The notes beneath the pieces were generated by a model that worked only from the letters and a program-made list of their open reading frames with translations, had not been told where the DNA came from and searched no databases. From the NCBI GenBank assembly GCA_910585275.1, contig CAJUCW010000015.1:1-64000 (forward strand): a DNA stretch of 64,000 bases, written 5' to 3'. Shown one piece after another: positions 35,437 through 41,641 of this stretch. The DNA comes from an uncultured Muribaculaceae bacterium (GTDB lineage: Bacteria; Bacteroidota; Bacteroidia; Bacteroidales; Muribaculaceae). The first letter of the stretch is position 1. Each line of letters begins with the position of its first letter. Both the position numbers and the translations under genes were made by a program.

Positions 35437-35770
35437 TATATTTGCAGTTGCGAAACGGGCGGTTCCGAAATGACGGTTTCGGAACCGCCCGTTTCCCAAT
35501 ATGAAATTATAGTGATTATGAAGTTTTTTGATAGAACAGAGGAGATTGGAGTCTTGCGGCAAGCAAGGGAGAGGGCCGAGAAAGCGGCGCAATGATGAGG
35601 GTCTCTCACCGCTTCAGTGACTATGAAAAGCTTTTCGAAGGCCTGACCCTCGCCGACATGTAGCATCGCGATGCCATTGGCAGGGGGCCGTACGCCAATC
35701 TGCAAAGTTTGCAGAGAGTGATTATATCCAATAGTTTAACAACTTAAAGAAATAAATTTTCTTCTGATCT
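35437..35770 (+). repeat. 334-bp direct repeat, copy 1
   Basis: Near-identical to 36998-37331. It starts with a TATATTTG promoter-like element and a leader hairpin (CGGGCGGTTCCGAAA / TTTCGGAACCGCCCG), then the ATPase deletion scar, a TGCAAAGTTTGCAGAGAG segment and the entry to the CTCCTGT array. Differences from copy 2 cluster in the hairpin, and one of them is compensated. Placed directly after the tip fimbrillin stop. Confidence 0.85.
35518..35663 (+). pseudogene. Internally deleted AAA-ATPase gene (scar 1)
   Basis: The ATG at 35518 opens a 25-codon frame, MKFFDRTEEIGVLRQARERA..., which is the N-terminal signature of the Bacteroidetes archaeal-type ATPase family (normally followed by a P-loop). 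It ends in TGA, and an overlapping ATG frame (35595-35663) ends 'YEKLFEGLTLADM', resembling the family's 'LSLEDM' C-terminus. The ~350 residues between are gone. The same scar is at 37079-37224. Confidence 0.6.
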
Positions 35771-36006
35771 CCTGTATCTCCTGTCCTCCTGTCAAAAAAT
35801 CCATCTCCTGTATCTCCTGTCCTCCAGTCAAAAAATACCTCTCCTGTATCTCCTGTCCTCCTGTCAGAAAAATACCTCTCCTGTATCTTCTGTACTTCTG
35901 TCAGAAAAATACCTCCTGTATCTCCTGTCCTCCAGTCAAAAAATACATCTCCTGTATCTCCTGTACTCCTGTCAACGAAAAGACAGGAGAACGGGAGAAA
36001 CAGGAG
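35761..36006. repeat. CTCCTGT minisatellite, array 1 (6 units, inverted end)
   Basis: About six units of a 35-37 bp repeat, each with three CTCCTGT-like words followed by CAAAAAATAC or CAGAAAAATAC. The last unit is followed by AACGAAAA and an inverted partial unit (GACAGGAG...ACAGGAG) that pairs with it over 25 bp with three mismatches. Not a CRISPR: there are no unique spacers. Confidence 0.85.
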
Positions 36007-36066
36007 ATTAAAAATTTCTTAGCGAAAAACTTTGCGCTCTCTGCGCCTACTATGCACTTTCACAAT

Positions 36067-36264
36067 TTATTGGCATCCAATACTTTTTACGAGTTGTTCC
36101 TGTAATCTTTTCAGAAATTGTTCTTGTTTGAAAATTCGTTTTCTTAGCCATTCCTTGTCTGAGACACTGACTTGTGCCGGATTGTATTCGGTTTTGTTTT
36201 TTACCATGGTATATATAATTGTGGCAAGCTTGTGAGCCGTGGCGCATATGGCAAACTTGCCTCC
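36067..36264 (-). mobile_element. IS110-family transposase C-terminal remnant
   Basis: The minus strand reads about 65 codons ending at a stop at 36067: 'GKFAICATAHKLATIIYTMV' followed by 'KNKTEYNPAQ' and a basic tail 'KRIFKQEQFLKRLQEQLVK'. This is the C-terminal end of IS110/Transposase_20 proteins, which carry the 'AHKLA.I.Y..' helix. The catalytic N-terminal domain is absent, so the element is dead. It abuts the mutS-like fragment at 36265. Confidence 0.7.
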
Positions 36265-36312
36265 GCCCTCAACATTCTCTACGACCTCCAGGGCCTCCCT
36301 ACCGGCAAATAA
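36265..36312 (+). pseudogene. Fragment matching the last 48 bp of mutS
   Basis: The frame reads ALNILYDLQGLPTGK-stop, against ALNILYDLQGLLTGK-stop at the end of mutS (28188-28235). The 48 bp differ at six positions, four of them silent (including TAG to TAA), so this is a diverged copy that was once under coding selection, not a recent duplicate. It suggests the old end of a mutS gene separated from it by insertion, or a mutS end carried in by an element. Confidence 0.75.
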
Positions 36313-36329
36313 AACTTGTTGCTATGGAG

Positions 36330-36381
36330 TTTGTTATAACAAATTGCATCTTATTGACGTTATACAAATGTATTACGTTTG
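36330..36381 (+). promoter_or_regulatory. Promoter and palindromic operator of the YafQ module
   Basis: TTG at 36354-36356 and TACGTTTG at 36374-36381 form the promoter (17-bp gap). The spacer is occupied by a 22-bp near-perfect palindrome at 36357-36378 (ACGTTATACA / TGTATTACGT), a likely autoregulatory site for the antitoxin. A second perfect palindrome, TTTGTTATAACAAA, lies at 36330-36343. Confidence 0.55.
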
Positions 36382-36405
36382 CACTACAATATAATTTATA
36401 AAGCT

Positions 36406-36654
36406 ATGAATACTGTGTCGCCCGTAAGAAAGCAGACTTCCTTTAGGTTGAGTGAGGAGCTTATTTCACGCCTTCAAATCGAAGCTAAACGCCATAACCG
36501 CAGCCTCAACAACCTTGTGGAAAGTGTGCTTATGGCTTTTGTTGCCGACCGTCCTAACAAGACGACTCTTGCTGCCATGAAGGAAGCGGAAACGTCTGAT
36601 AATCTTGAGACTATTGATTTGGGGAATTTCCGCAGTTTTATAGACTGTCTATGA
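36406..36654 (+). CDS. Antitoxin of a YafQ-type module (RHH/Arc-like)
   Basis: 82 residues from the ATG at 36406. The N-terminal 'KQTSFRLSEELISRLQIEAK' and 'NRSLNNLVESVL' form a ribbon-helix-helix DNA-binding fold. The C-terminal 'DLGNFRSFIDCL' would contact the toxin. The stop overlaps the toxin start by 4 bp. The upstream palindrome fits autorepression. Confidence 0.85.
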   Translation: MNTVSPVRKQTSFRLSEELISRLQIEAKRHNRSLNNLVESVLMAFVADRPNKTTLAAMKEAETSDNLETIDLGNFRSFIDCL

Positions 36655-36920
36655 ATACGCTTAAACTTACGTCTCAGTTTAAGAAAGACCTTAAGCGATA
36701 TAAACATAAACCGGAGGTTATCGATAAACTTGAGGAGATTCTTAACCTCCTTGCCAACAATTTACCTATTCCTACTGAAAATCGACCGCATCTATTGACG
36801 GGAAATTATAAAGGTTACATGGAATGTCACGTAGAAAACGATACCTTGCTCATCTGGTGGGATAGGGAAGCCGGAATAATAAAGCTGGTTCGTTTCGGTA
36901 CTCATTCGGAACTCTTTTGA
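36651..36920 (+). CDS. YafQ/RelE-family mRNA-cleaving toxin
   Basis: 89 residues of the RelE/YafQ fold. 'LTSQFKKDLKRYKHKPEVID' and 'NRPHLLTGNYKGYMECHVEN' followed by 'LLIWWDREAGIIKLVRFGTHSELF' match YafQ (which ends G-x-H-S-x-L-F). His in 'GTHSELF' and the Arg/Asp residues before it correspond to the ribosome-dependent endonuclease site. Antitoxin-first order, ATGA overlap. Lies between the mutS/IS110 junction and the second 334-bp repeat. Confidence 0.9.
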   Translation: MNTLKLTSQFKKDLKRYKHKPEVIDKLEEILNLLANNLPIPTENRPHLLTGNYKGYMECHVENDTLLIWWDREAGIIKLVRFGTHSELF

Positions 36921-36997
36921 TTCGTTGAATTTGTAACAAATAGATATGCGATAATTGATTTCGTTGAAAATCAGTTGCGAGGGACACGGAATTTCAT

Positions 36998-37331
36998 TAT
37001 ATTTGCAGTTGCGAAACGGGCAGTTCCGAAATGGCTGTTTCGGAACTGTGTATTTCCCAATATGAAATTATAGTGATTATGAAGTTTTTTGATAGAACAG
37101 AGGAGATTGGAGTCTTGCGGCAAGCAAGGGAGAGGGCCGAGAAAGCGGCGCAATGATGAGGGTCTCTCACCGCTTCAGTGACTATGAAAAGCTTTTCGAA
37201 GGCCTGACCCTCGCCGACATGTAGCATCGCGATGCCATTGGCAGGGGGCCGTACGCCAATCTGCAAAGTTTGCAGAGAGTAATTATATCCAATAGTTTAA
37301 CAACTTAAAGAAATAAATTTTCTTCTGTTCT
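36998..37331 (+). repeat. 334-bp direct repeat, copy 2
   Basis: Matches 35437-35770. Here the TATATTTG element is preceded by TTG at the correct 20-bp distance (TTG in CAGTTGCGAGG), so a full promoter is present. The leader hairpin has diverged, with one compensated pair (G to A opposite C to T) and an unpaired end. Copy 1 lacks the -33 element. Confidence 0.85.
37079..37224 (+). pseudogene. Internally deleted AAA-ATPase gene (scar 2)
   Basis: Same 25-codon N-terminal stub and overlapping C-terminal stub as in scar 1, without visible differences. Identical junctions mean the deletion occurred once, before the block was duplicated. Confidence 0.6.
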
Positions 37332-37423
37332 CCTGTTTCTCCTGTCCTCCTGTCAAAAAATCCATCTCCTGTTTCTCCTGTGCTTCTGTCAATAAAAAGA
37401 CAGGAGAACCGTAGAAACAGGAG
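37322..37423. repeat. CTCCTGT minisatellite, array 2 (2 units, inverted end)
   Basis: Two units of the same repeat family as array 1, ending with AATAAAAA and the inverted cap GACAGGAGAACCGTAGAAACAGGAG (given in full as it is 25 bases with parts GACAGGAG and AAACAGGAG). It is followed by GAAAAACTTTGCGCTCTCTGCGCC, as is array 1. Confidence 0.8.
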
Positions 37424-37612
37424 TTTAAGAACTTTTTGACGAAAAACTTTGCGCTCTCTGCGCCTCTGCGTGTTTTTTCCCATACTCCTCCTCCGCTCAG
37501 CTTGCTATCAACTCTCGTAATGCCATTGGTAAGGGGGTCGCACGCCGAGCCGCAAAGTACGCAAAGAGTATTTGTTTACATTCAATAATTTAACAACTTA
37601 AAGAACTATATT
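37424..37612. repeat. Spacer with CTTTGCG/CGCAAAG-type interspersed repeats
   Basis: No gene. It carries ACTTTGCGCTCTCTGCGCC, ATGCCATTGGTAAGGGGGT, GCCGCAAAGTACGCAAAGAG and TTTAACAACTTAAAGAA. These are the same words, in the same order, that flank array 1 and array 2, so the repeat unit of the whole region is [ATGCCATTGG - CGCAAAG - TTTAACAACTTAAAG - CTCCTGT array - inverted cap - CTTTGCG]. Confidence 0.6.
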
Positions 37613-38013
37613 ATCTCCTGTCAGAAAAATACCTCCTGTATCTCCTGTCCTCCTGTCAGAAAAATACCTCTCCTGTATCTCCTGTCCTCCAGTCAAAAAA
37701 TACCTCTCCTGTCTCTCCTGTCCTCCTGTCAGAAAAATACCTCTCCTGTCTCTCCTGTCCTCCAGTCAAAAAATACCTCTCCTGTATCTCCTGTCCTCCA
37801 GTCAAAAAATCCATCTCCTGTCTCTCCTGTCCTCCTGTCAGAAAAAAACCTCCTGTATCTCCTGTCCTCCAGTCAAAAAATACCTCTCCTGTCTCTCCTG
37901 TCCTCCTGTCAGAAAAAAACCTCCTGTTTCTCCTGTCCTCCTGTCAGAAAAATACCTCCTGTTTCTCCTGTACTTCTTTCAACGAAAAGACAGGAGAACG
38001 GGAGAAACAGGAG
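37613..38013. repeat. CTCCTGT minisatellite, array 3 (~11 units, inverted end)
   Basis: The longest array: about eleven units of 35-37 bp with small variants (TATCTCC/TCTCTCC/TTTCTCC; CAAAAAAT/CAGAAAAAT), closed by AACGAAAA and the same inverted cap as array 1. Unit variants alternate, which suggests duplication in blocks of two or more units. Confidence 0.85.
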
Positions 38014-38120
38014 TTTATTTGACCGAAGTTCGCGATATCGATTGATAACGTTCTTTTGCGCCTTAAATTTTTATCCTGTAAAAAATCAGGATATATCATT
38101 CATTAAAAAAATTCTGTAAA

Positions 38121-38544
38121 AGATTTCTGAATTAGAAATTTAATTTATAATTTTGCGGATGCAGACCACTCAGAAGCTCCGGTCCGGGGATTGAGGTGTG
38201 GGATGTGTGCCGTTGCGACGAGTCGCGGCGGAATAGACATACATAGAAAGCGTTTATCCGCGCTGATTCTTGACACTCTGAAATGTCTCGCAAACTTTCA
38301 TATTCTTGTCAAGGGTTGAGCAACGGTAGATGCCCGTGGATATGTAATTATAATCGTAACCGGTTGATATTTCGTGAGGAATGTGACCGGCTACATTGGT
38401 TGCATATACAGGCGTGGGCTTCTGCGTTGCCGTCCGACAAGAATAGGGCAATGCGAGAAGCCTCAAGCAGTAGGACGGTAACAGATACAGACTCCTACGC
38501 TTTTTTTATATACTAACCTAACGCCAACGAGGGGAGGACCGCGG
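38121..38544 (+). repeat. 424-bp leader-like repeat, copy B (inverted copy at 12887)
   Basis: Same element as copy A in opposite orientation. In this orientation: AT-rich start with TAATTTTG at about 38147-38154, hairpin CCGTTGCGAC/GTCGCGGCGG near 38209-38230, and the end at 38544, 14 bp before the ATG at 38559. A frame open through copy A into the LTA-synthase gene is closed here by one C-to-T change (CAA to TAA), which argues that this frame is not protein-coding. Confidence 0.8.
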
Positions 38545-38558
38545 CTTTTTGACAATAT

Positions 38559-38810
38559 ATGTGTAACAATCTCCGAAAAGTAACATATTGTTTAGGACAG
38601 TGTGGGTTTATCCCGGATGCCGCGCAAGAAGAGCGCATCGAGATGGAAGAGTTTTCTAAAGAGCGTAAGGGATATTTCCATCGATGGGTAGATGATGTTG
38701 ATACGAGCAAAGACATTCCATTCATTAAGACTGTGGCACTCATAGAGGATGAGGAAAGCGGGGAGGTAATTATGGTTGAGTATTATAATTTGAAATTTAT
38801 GAAAGATTGA
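38559..38810 (+). CDS. Small hypothetical protein (83 aa)
   Basis: No family recognised. Soluble and acidic, with 'RKGYFHRWVDDVDTSKDIPF' and 'KTVALIEDEESGEVIMVEYYNLKF'; the second block, with its two strands ending in a basic tail, looks like a small beta-rich domain. The HEPN-like gene begins 2 bp after its stop, and that gene overlaps the LRR gene, so the three form one tight transcription unit directly behind repeat copy B. Confidence 0.65.
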   Translation: MCNNLRKVTYCLGQCGFIPDAAQEERIEMEEFSKERKGYFHRWVDDVDTSKDIPFIKTVALIEDEESGEVIMVEYYNLKFMKD

Positions 38811-38812
38811 TT

Positions 38813-39250
38813 ATGAATCTTGAACTTCCAATTACGGAAAGTAGTATCCCTCAAGATGGTCTCAGATTCTTTCATGGTCTTTCCAATTGGGTTGAGCAAT
38901 CCAAAGTATCCAGACCACATCTTATAGGATGGAAAAAAGGTCAGAAGCAACTTGTTAAGCTGAAATGTATTAAACCAAGACAAAAAGAATCATTTGTTGC
39001 GCCGTCTGTTGTGCCGGACAACTCAATATATGTTCCGATTTCCAGTTGTGGTATGTTTGTAATAAAAAACCTCAGACATGCATTTTGCCATAATGACCTT
39101 ACCTATGATGAAACGACTAAGCAGTATGAAGTCAAAGAGACTGGGCAAGTAAAAATCGCCGGAAGATTCTCTCTTGACGCTATTAAGGATTTCGTTTCAG
39201 TGTATCTTCAATCGGCAAATAATAACAATAACTCAATAAAATCAAAATGA
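38813..39250 (+). CDS. HEPN-like protein (putative RNase or RNA-binding), unit 1
   Basis: 145 residues from the ATG at 38813. No signal peptide. The C-terminal half has the HEPN-type motif Arg-x4-His in 'IKNLRHAFCHNDLTYDETTK' (Arg88, His93), followed by a strand-like 'YEVKETGQVKIAGRFSLDAI', the order seen in pEK499_p136-like HEPN proteins. HEPN domains with this motif often cleave RNA, but the N-terminal region here is unfamiliar and activity is unproven. Stop and start of the LRR gene overlap by 4 bp (ATGA), so translation is coupled to a secreted protein. Confidence 0.55.
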   Translation: MNLELPITESSIPQDGLRFFHGLSNWVEQSKVSRPHLIGWKKGQKQLVKLKCIKPRQKESFVAPSVVPDNSIYVPISSCGMFVIKNLRHAFCHNDLTYDETTKQYEVKETGQVKIAGRFSLDAIKDFVSVYLQSANNNNNSIKSK

Positions 39251-40908
39251 AACAGAACTTTACAAAATTTGGAATGTTGATGGCGATGCTGTTGGCATTC
39301 CTCCCCGCATCGGCTTACGACTTCGAAGTCGATGGAATCTACTATGAGGTGGTGTCTCTCTCCGACCTCACATGTAAGGTTGTTGCCGGAGACAACAAAT
39401 ATGAAGGGGAGGTTGTGATTCCGGCAGAGGTGATATACAACAATCGAATCTTGAAAGTGATTGAAATCGGTGAGAATGCATTTTCCAGATGCAGTTTGTT
39501 AACATTGGTTACAATACCTGAATCAGTGTCGGAAATCGGCAGGGGTGCATTTTCCAAATGCAGGTCTTTGACATCTATCAAAATTCCGGATTCAGTTACT
39601 AAAATTGGTAGTTCTGCTTTTGCTGATTGTAGTACATTGACTTCGATTTCAATACCGGAGTCTGTCACGGAAATCGGAAGAAATTTCGTAAGTGAAGGAG
39701 TATTTGAGAATTGTAGTTCGCTGACTTCAATTACGATAGATGCCTCCGTCAATGAAATTGACAAATATATGTTTTCCGGATGTTACGCTATAAGTTCTAT
39801 TTCAATAGGTAATTCGGTAAGGAAAATAGGCGAATCTGCTTTTGAGAATCGTGAAGCGCTTACTTCGGTCATGATAGGAACCTCCGTGACGGAAATTGGG
39901 AAGTCTGCATTTGAGGGGTGCAGTTCGTTGTCCTCTGTAACAATCCCGGAGTTGGTGATTGCCATCGGGGAGGTTGCATTTAGAGGATGTCGTTCGTTGA
40001 CATCTATTACGATACCAGATTTAGTGACAGAAATCGGGTTTGGTGCATTTTCCCAATGCATATCGTTGACTTCGGTTAAATTAGGCAATTCAGTAACGAA
40101 GATAGCTGGATCTGCATTTGAGAATTGCAGTTCGCTTGTTTCGATTATTATGCCAAATACAACAACAAATATAGGGTATAACGTATTTTGTAATTGTACG
40201 GCCTTAAAAAACATTACACTAAGCGAAAAACTTAAAGGAATTCCACGTGGTTCATTTACGAATTGCATGTCGATTTCAGCTTTAACTATCCCGGGAAGCA
40301 TCAGTAGAATTGAAGAATACAACCAATACTACGCCAACGGCATACAGAGGGAATATTATACATTCAAAGGATGTGAGAAGTTAAAGGAAATTTTGTTCAA
40401 GTACGGAAAAGAAACTCTTGACACTGGTTACTCCAGTTCTAATATCGGATTTATTAATAGTTGGGGATCGTGGACTAAAAGGCTTGAAAAGGTATTTATT
40501 GACAGGGTTCTGACATCTCCGTTGCCTATGCCAAATGTGAAAGATTTAACTGTCGGCGAACATTTGATAACGCTACAGATTTCTAATTGTGACAACCTTG
40601 AAAACATTGTTAGTTATGCTATGATTCCACCTGCCGTTCCATCGGGATTCACCAATAGTCAGTATATGAATATAATCGTGAAAGTCCCAAACGAGGCATT
40701 GGTGGCTTATCAGAAGGATTCGGTATGGGGGGGCTTTTGGAATCTTCAGGGCTTTGACGCTTCGAAAGTCGAGGATATAGAAATAGATTCTGTAGATAAA
40801 ACTGTGGTAGGCCGTTATGACCTCAATGGCAGGGCTGTCAATGAAGACTATAAGGGCATTGCCATCGTTCGTTTCTCCGACGGCTCGACAATGAAAGTGG
40901 TTTTATAA
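39247..40908 (+). CDS. Secreted BspA-like leucine-rich repeat protein, unit 1
   Basis: 553 residues. Signal peptide (hydrophobic 'MLMAMLLAFLPASA'), then a short domain 'DFEVDGIYYEVVSLSDLTCKV', then about 11 LRR_5/BspA repeats of 23 residues with the pattern 'IGxxAFxxCxSLTSIxIPxSVTEIG' (shown in pattern form) up to about residue 370. A C-terminal region of ~180 residues ends 'VGRYDLNGRAVNEDYKG' + 'IAIVRFSDGSTMKVVL', which resembles the C-terminal sorting domain of type IX secretion substrates. BspA proteins bind host matrix or other bacteria. Paralogue of the protein at 41642. Confidence 0.88.
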   Translation: MKQNFTKFGMLMAMLLAFLPASAYDFEVDGIYYEVVSLSDLTCKVVAGDNKYEGEVVIPAEVIYNNRILKVIEIGENAFSRCSLLTLVTIPESVSEIGRGAFSKCRSLTSIKIPDSVTKIGSSAFADCSTLTSISIPESVTEIGRNFVSEGVFENCSSLTSITIDASVNEIDKYMFSGCYAISSISIGNSVRKIGESAFENREALTSVMIGTSVTEIGKSAFEGCSSLSSVTIPELVIAIGEVAFRGCRSLTSITIPDLVTEIGFGAFSQCISLTSVKLGNSVTKIAGSAFENCSSLVSIIMPNTTTNIGYNVFCNCTALKNITLSEKLKGIPRGSFTNCMSISALTIPGSISRIEEYNQYYANGIQREYYTFKGCEKLKEILFKYGKETLDTGYSSSNIGFINSWGSWTKRLEKVFIDRVLTSPLPMPNVKDLTVGEHLITLQISNCDNLENIVSYAMIPPAVPSGFTNSQYMNIIVKVPNEALVAYQKDSVWGGFWNLQGFDASKVEDIEIDSVDKTVVGRYDLNGRAVNEDYKGIAIVRFSDGSTMKVVL

Positions 40909-40983
40909 TTAAAAACAGAATGATTAGGGATGCTTCTTCATTTCCCTGCATTGCATATTTTTAACTTAATAAATTTCTTCAAA

Positions 40984-41475
40984 ATGGTAGCGCGAATTAC
41001 CCCTTCAAAAGATGATTTTCTTATTAATAAAGATCTTGAGTCTTTTGACGAAGAACTCAGGTTTTTCCATAAAATTCTGGTACTTTGGGAAAGATATGGA
41101 TATGCGTTGGTTACAACTCGGTTTGATGATAGAAGCATATCTGCATTTCTGAAAAATAGAAATATTTCTTCTCCGCATGATACTAAAAATAAAAAAATAG
41201 TTATCGAGGACTGCAAAAATGATTTTATTCAATTTAAGGGTTCTGGAAATGTTGGAAGAAGATTGGTGAAATTTATTAGAAACAGTTATGCCCATAATAT
41301 TATGGAACGAACTGAAAGTGAATCTTCAATTGGCTATCTACATTTACAAACTTGGGGTGTCTCAAGACGGGTAAATGATGGTAAGCCGTATTGTAAATTC
41401 GACCTTTGCCTTAAATTTGAGGATTTAAGAGATTTGATGGAAATAATTCTCAAAAAGTATTGGGGCAAGATGTAG
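40984..41475 (+). CDS. HEPN-like protein, unit 2
   Basis: 163 residues from the ATG at 40984. No signal peptide. The motif Arg-x4-His is in 'LVKFIRNSYAHNIMERTESE' (Arg99, His104), with a preceding helix-rich region and a following strand-rich end 'KFDLCLKFEDLRDLMEIIL'. Overall it resembles the unit 1 protein in length and layout although direct sequence identity is low. It sits between two LRR genes, 75 bp after the first and 166 bp before the second. Confidence 0.6.
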   Translation: MVARITPSKDDFLINKDLESFDEELRFFHKILVLWERYGYALVTTRFDDRSISAFLKNRNISSPHDTKNKKIVIEDCKNDFIQFKGSGNVGRRLVKFIRNSYAHNIMERTESESSIGYLHLQTWGVSRRVNDGKPYCKFDLCLKFEDLRDLMEIILKKYWGKM

Positions 41476-41641
41476 TTATCTGTAATCAGCATATTGAAAA
41501 CTCTTTTTGGTATAAATATTTATTTCGAAATATTGGACTAATATTTGGCCGAAAAAGTATGATAATAACAGTAGAAAATTAATTGGTCATCTTCAATGAT
41601 GCCGAAAAAGGAAATAAAGAATCTATAAATATTATTACCAC

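Noticed and set aside
35436..35705. 89-codon minus-strand frame repeated at 36997-37266
   Set aside because: Antisense to the ATPase scar block; repeated only because the DNA block is duplicated, with no family match.
35761..38013. CRISPR array
   Set aside because: The repeats are directly contiguous with only small variations, no unique spacers, no cas genes within the window, and each array ends with an inverted unit.
37613..38013. CCTCCT words as true anti-Shine-Dalgarno decoys
   Set aside because: Only a short core matches, Bacteroidetes rely little on SD sequences, and no transcription evidence is available; mentioned only as a speculation.
39342..40322. Long minus-strand frames opposite the BspA LRR genes
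   Set aside because: They are shadows created by the periodic LRR codons on the plus strand.
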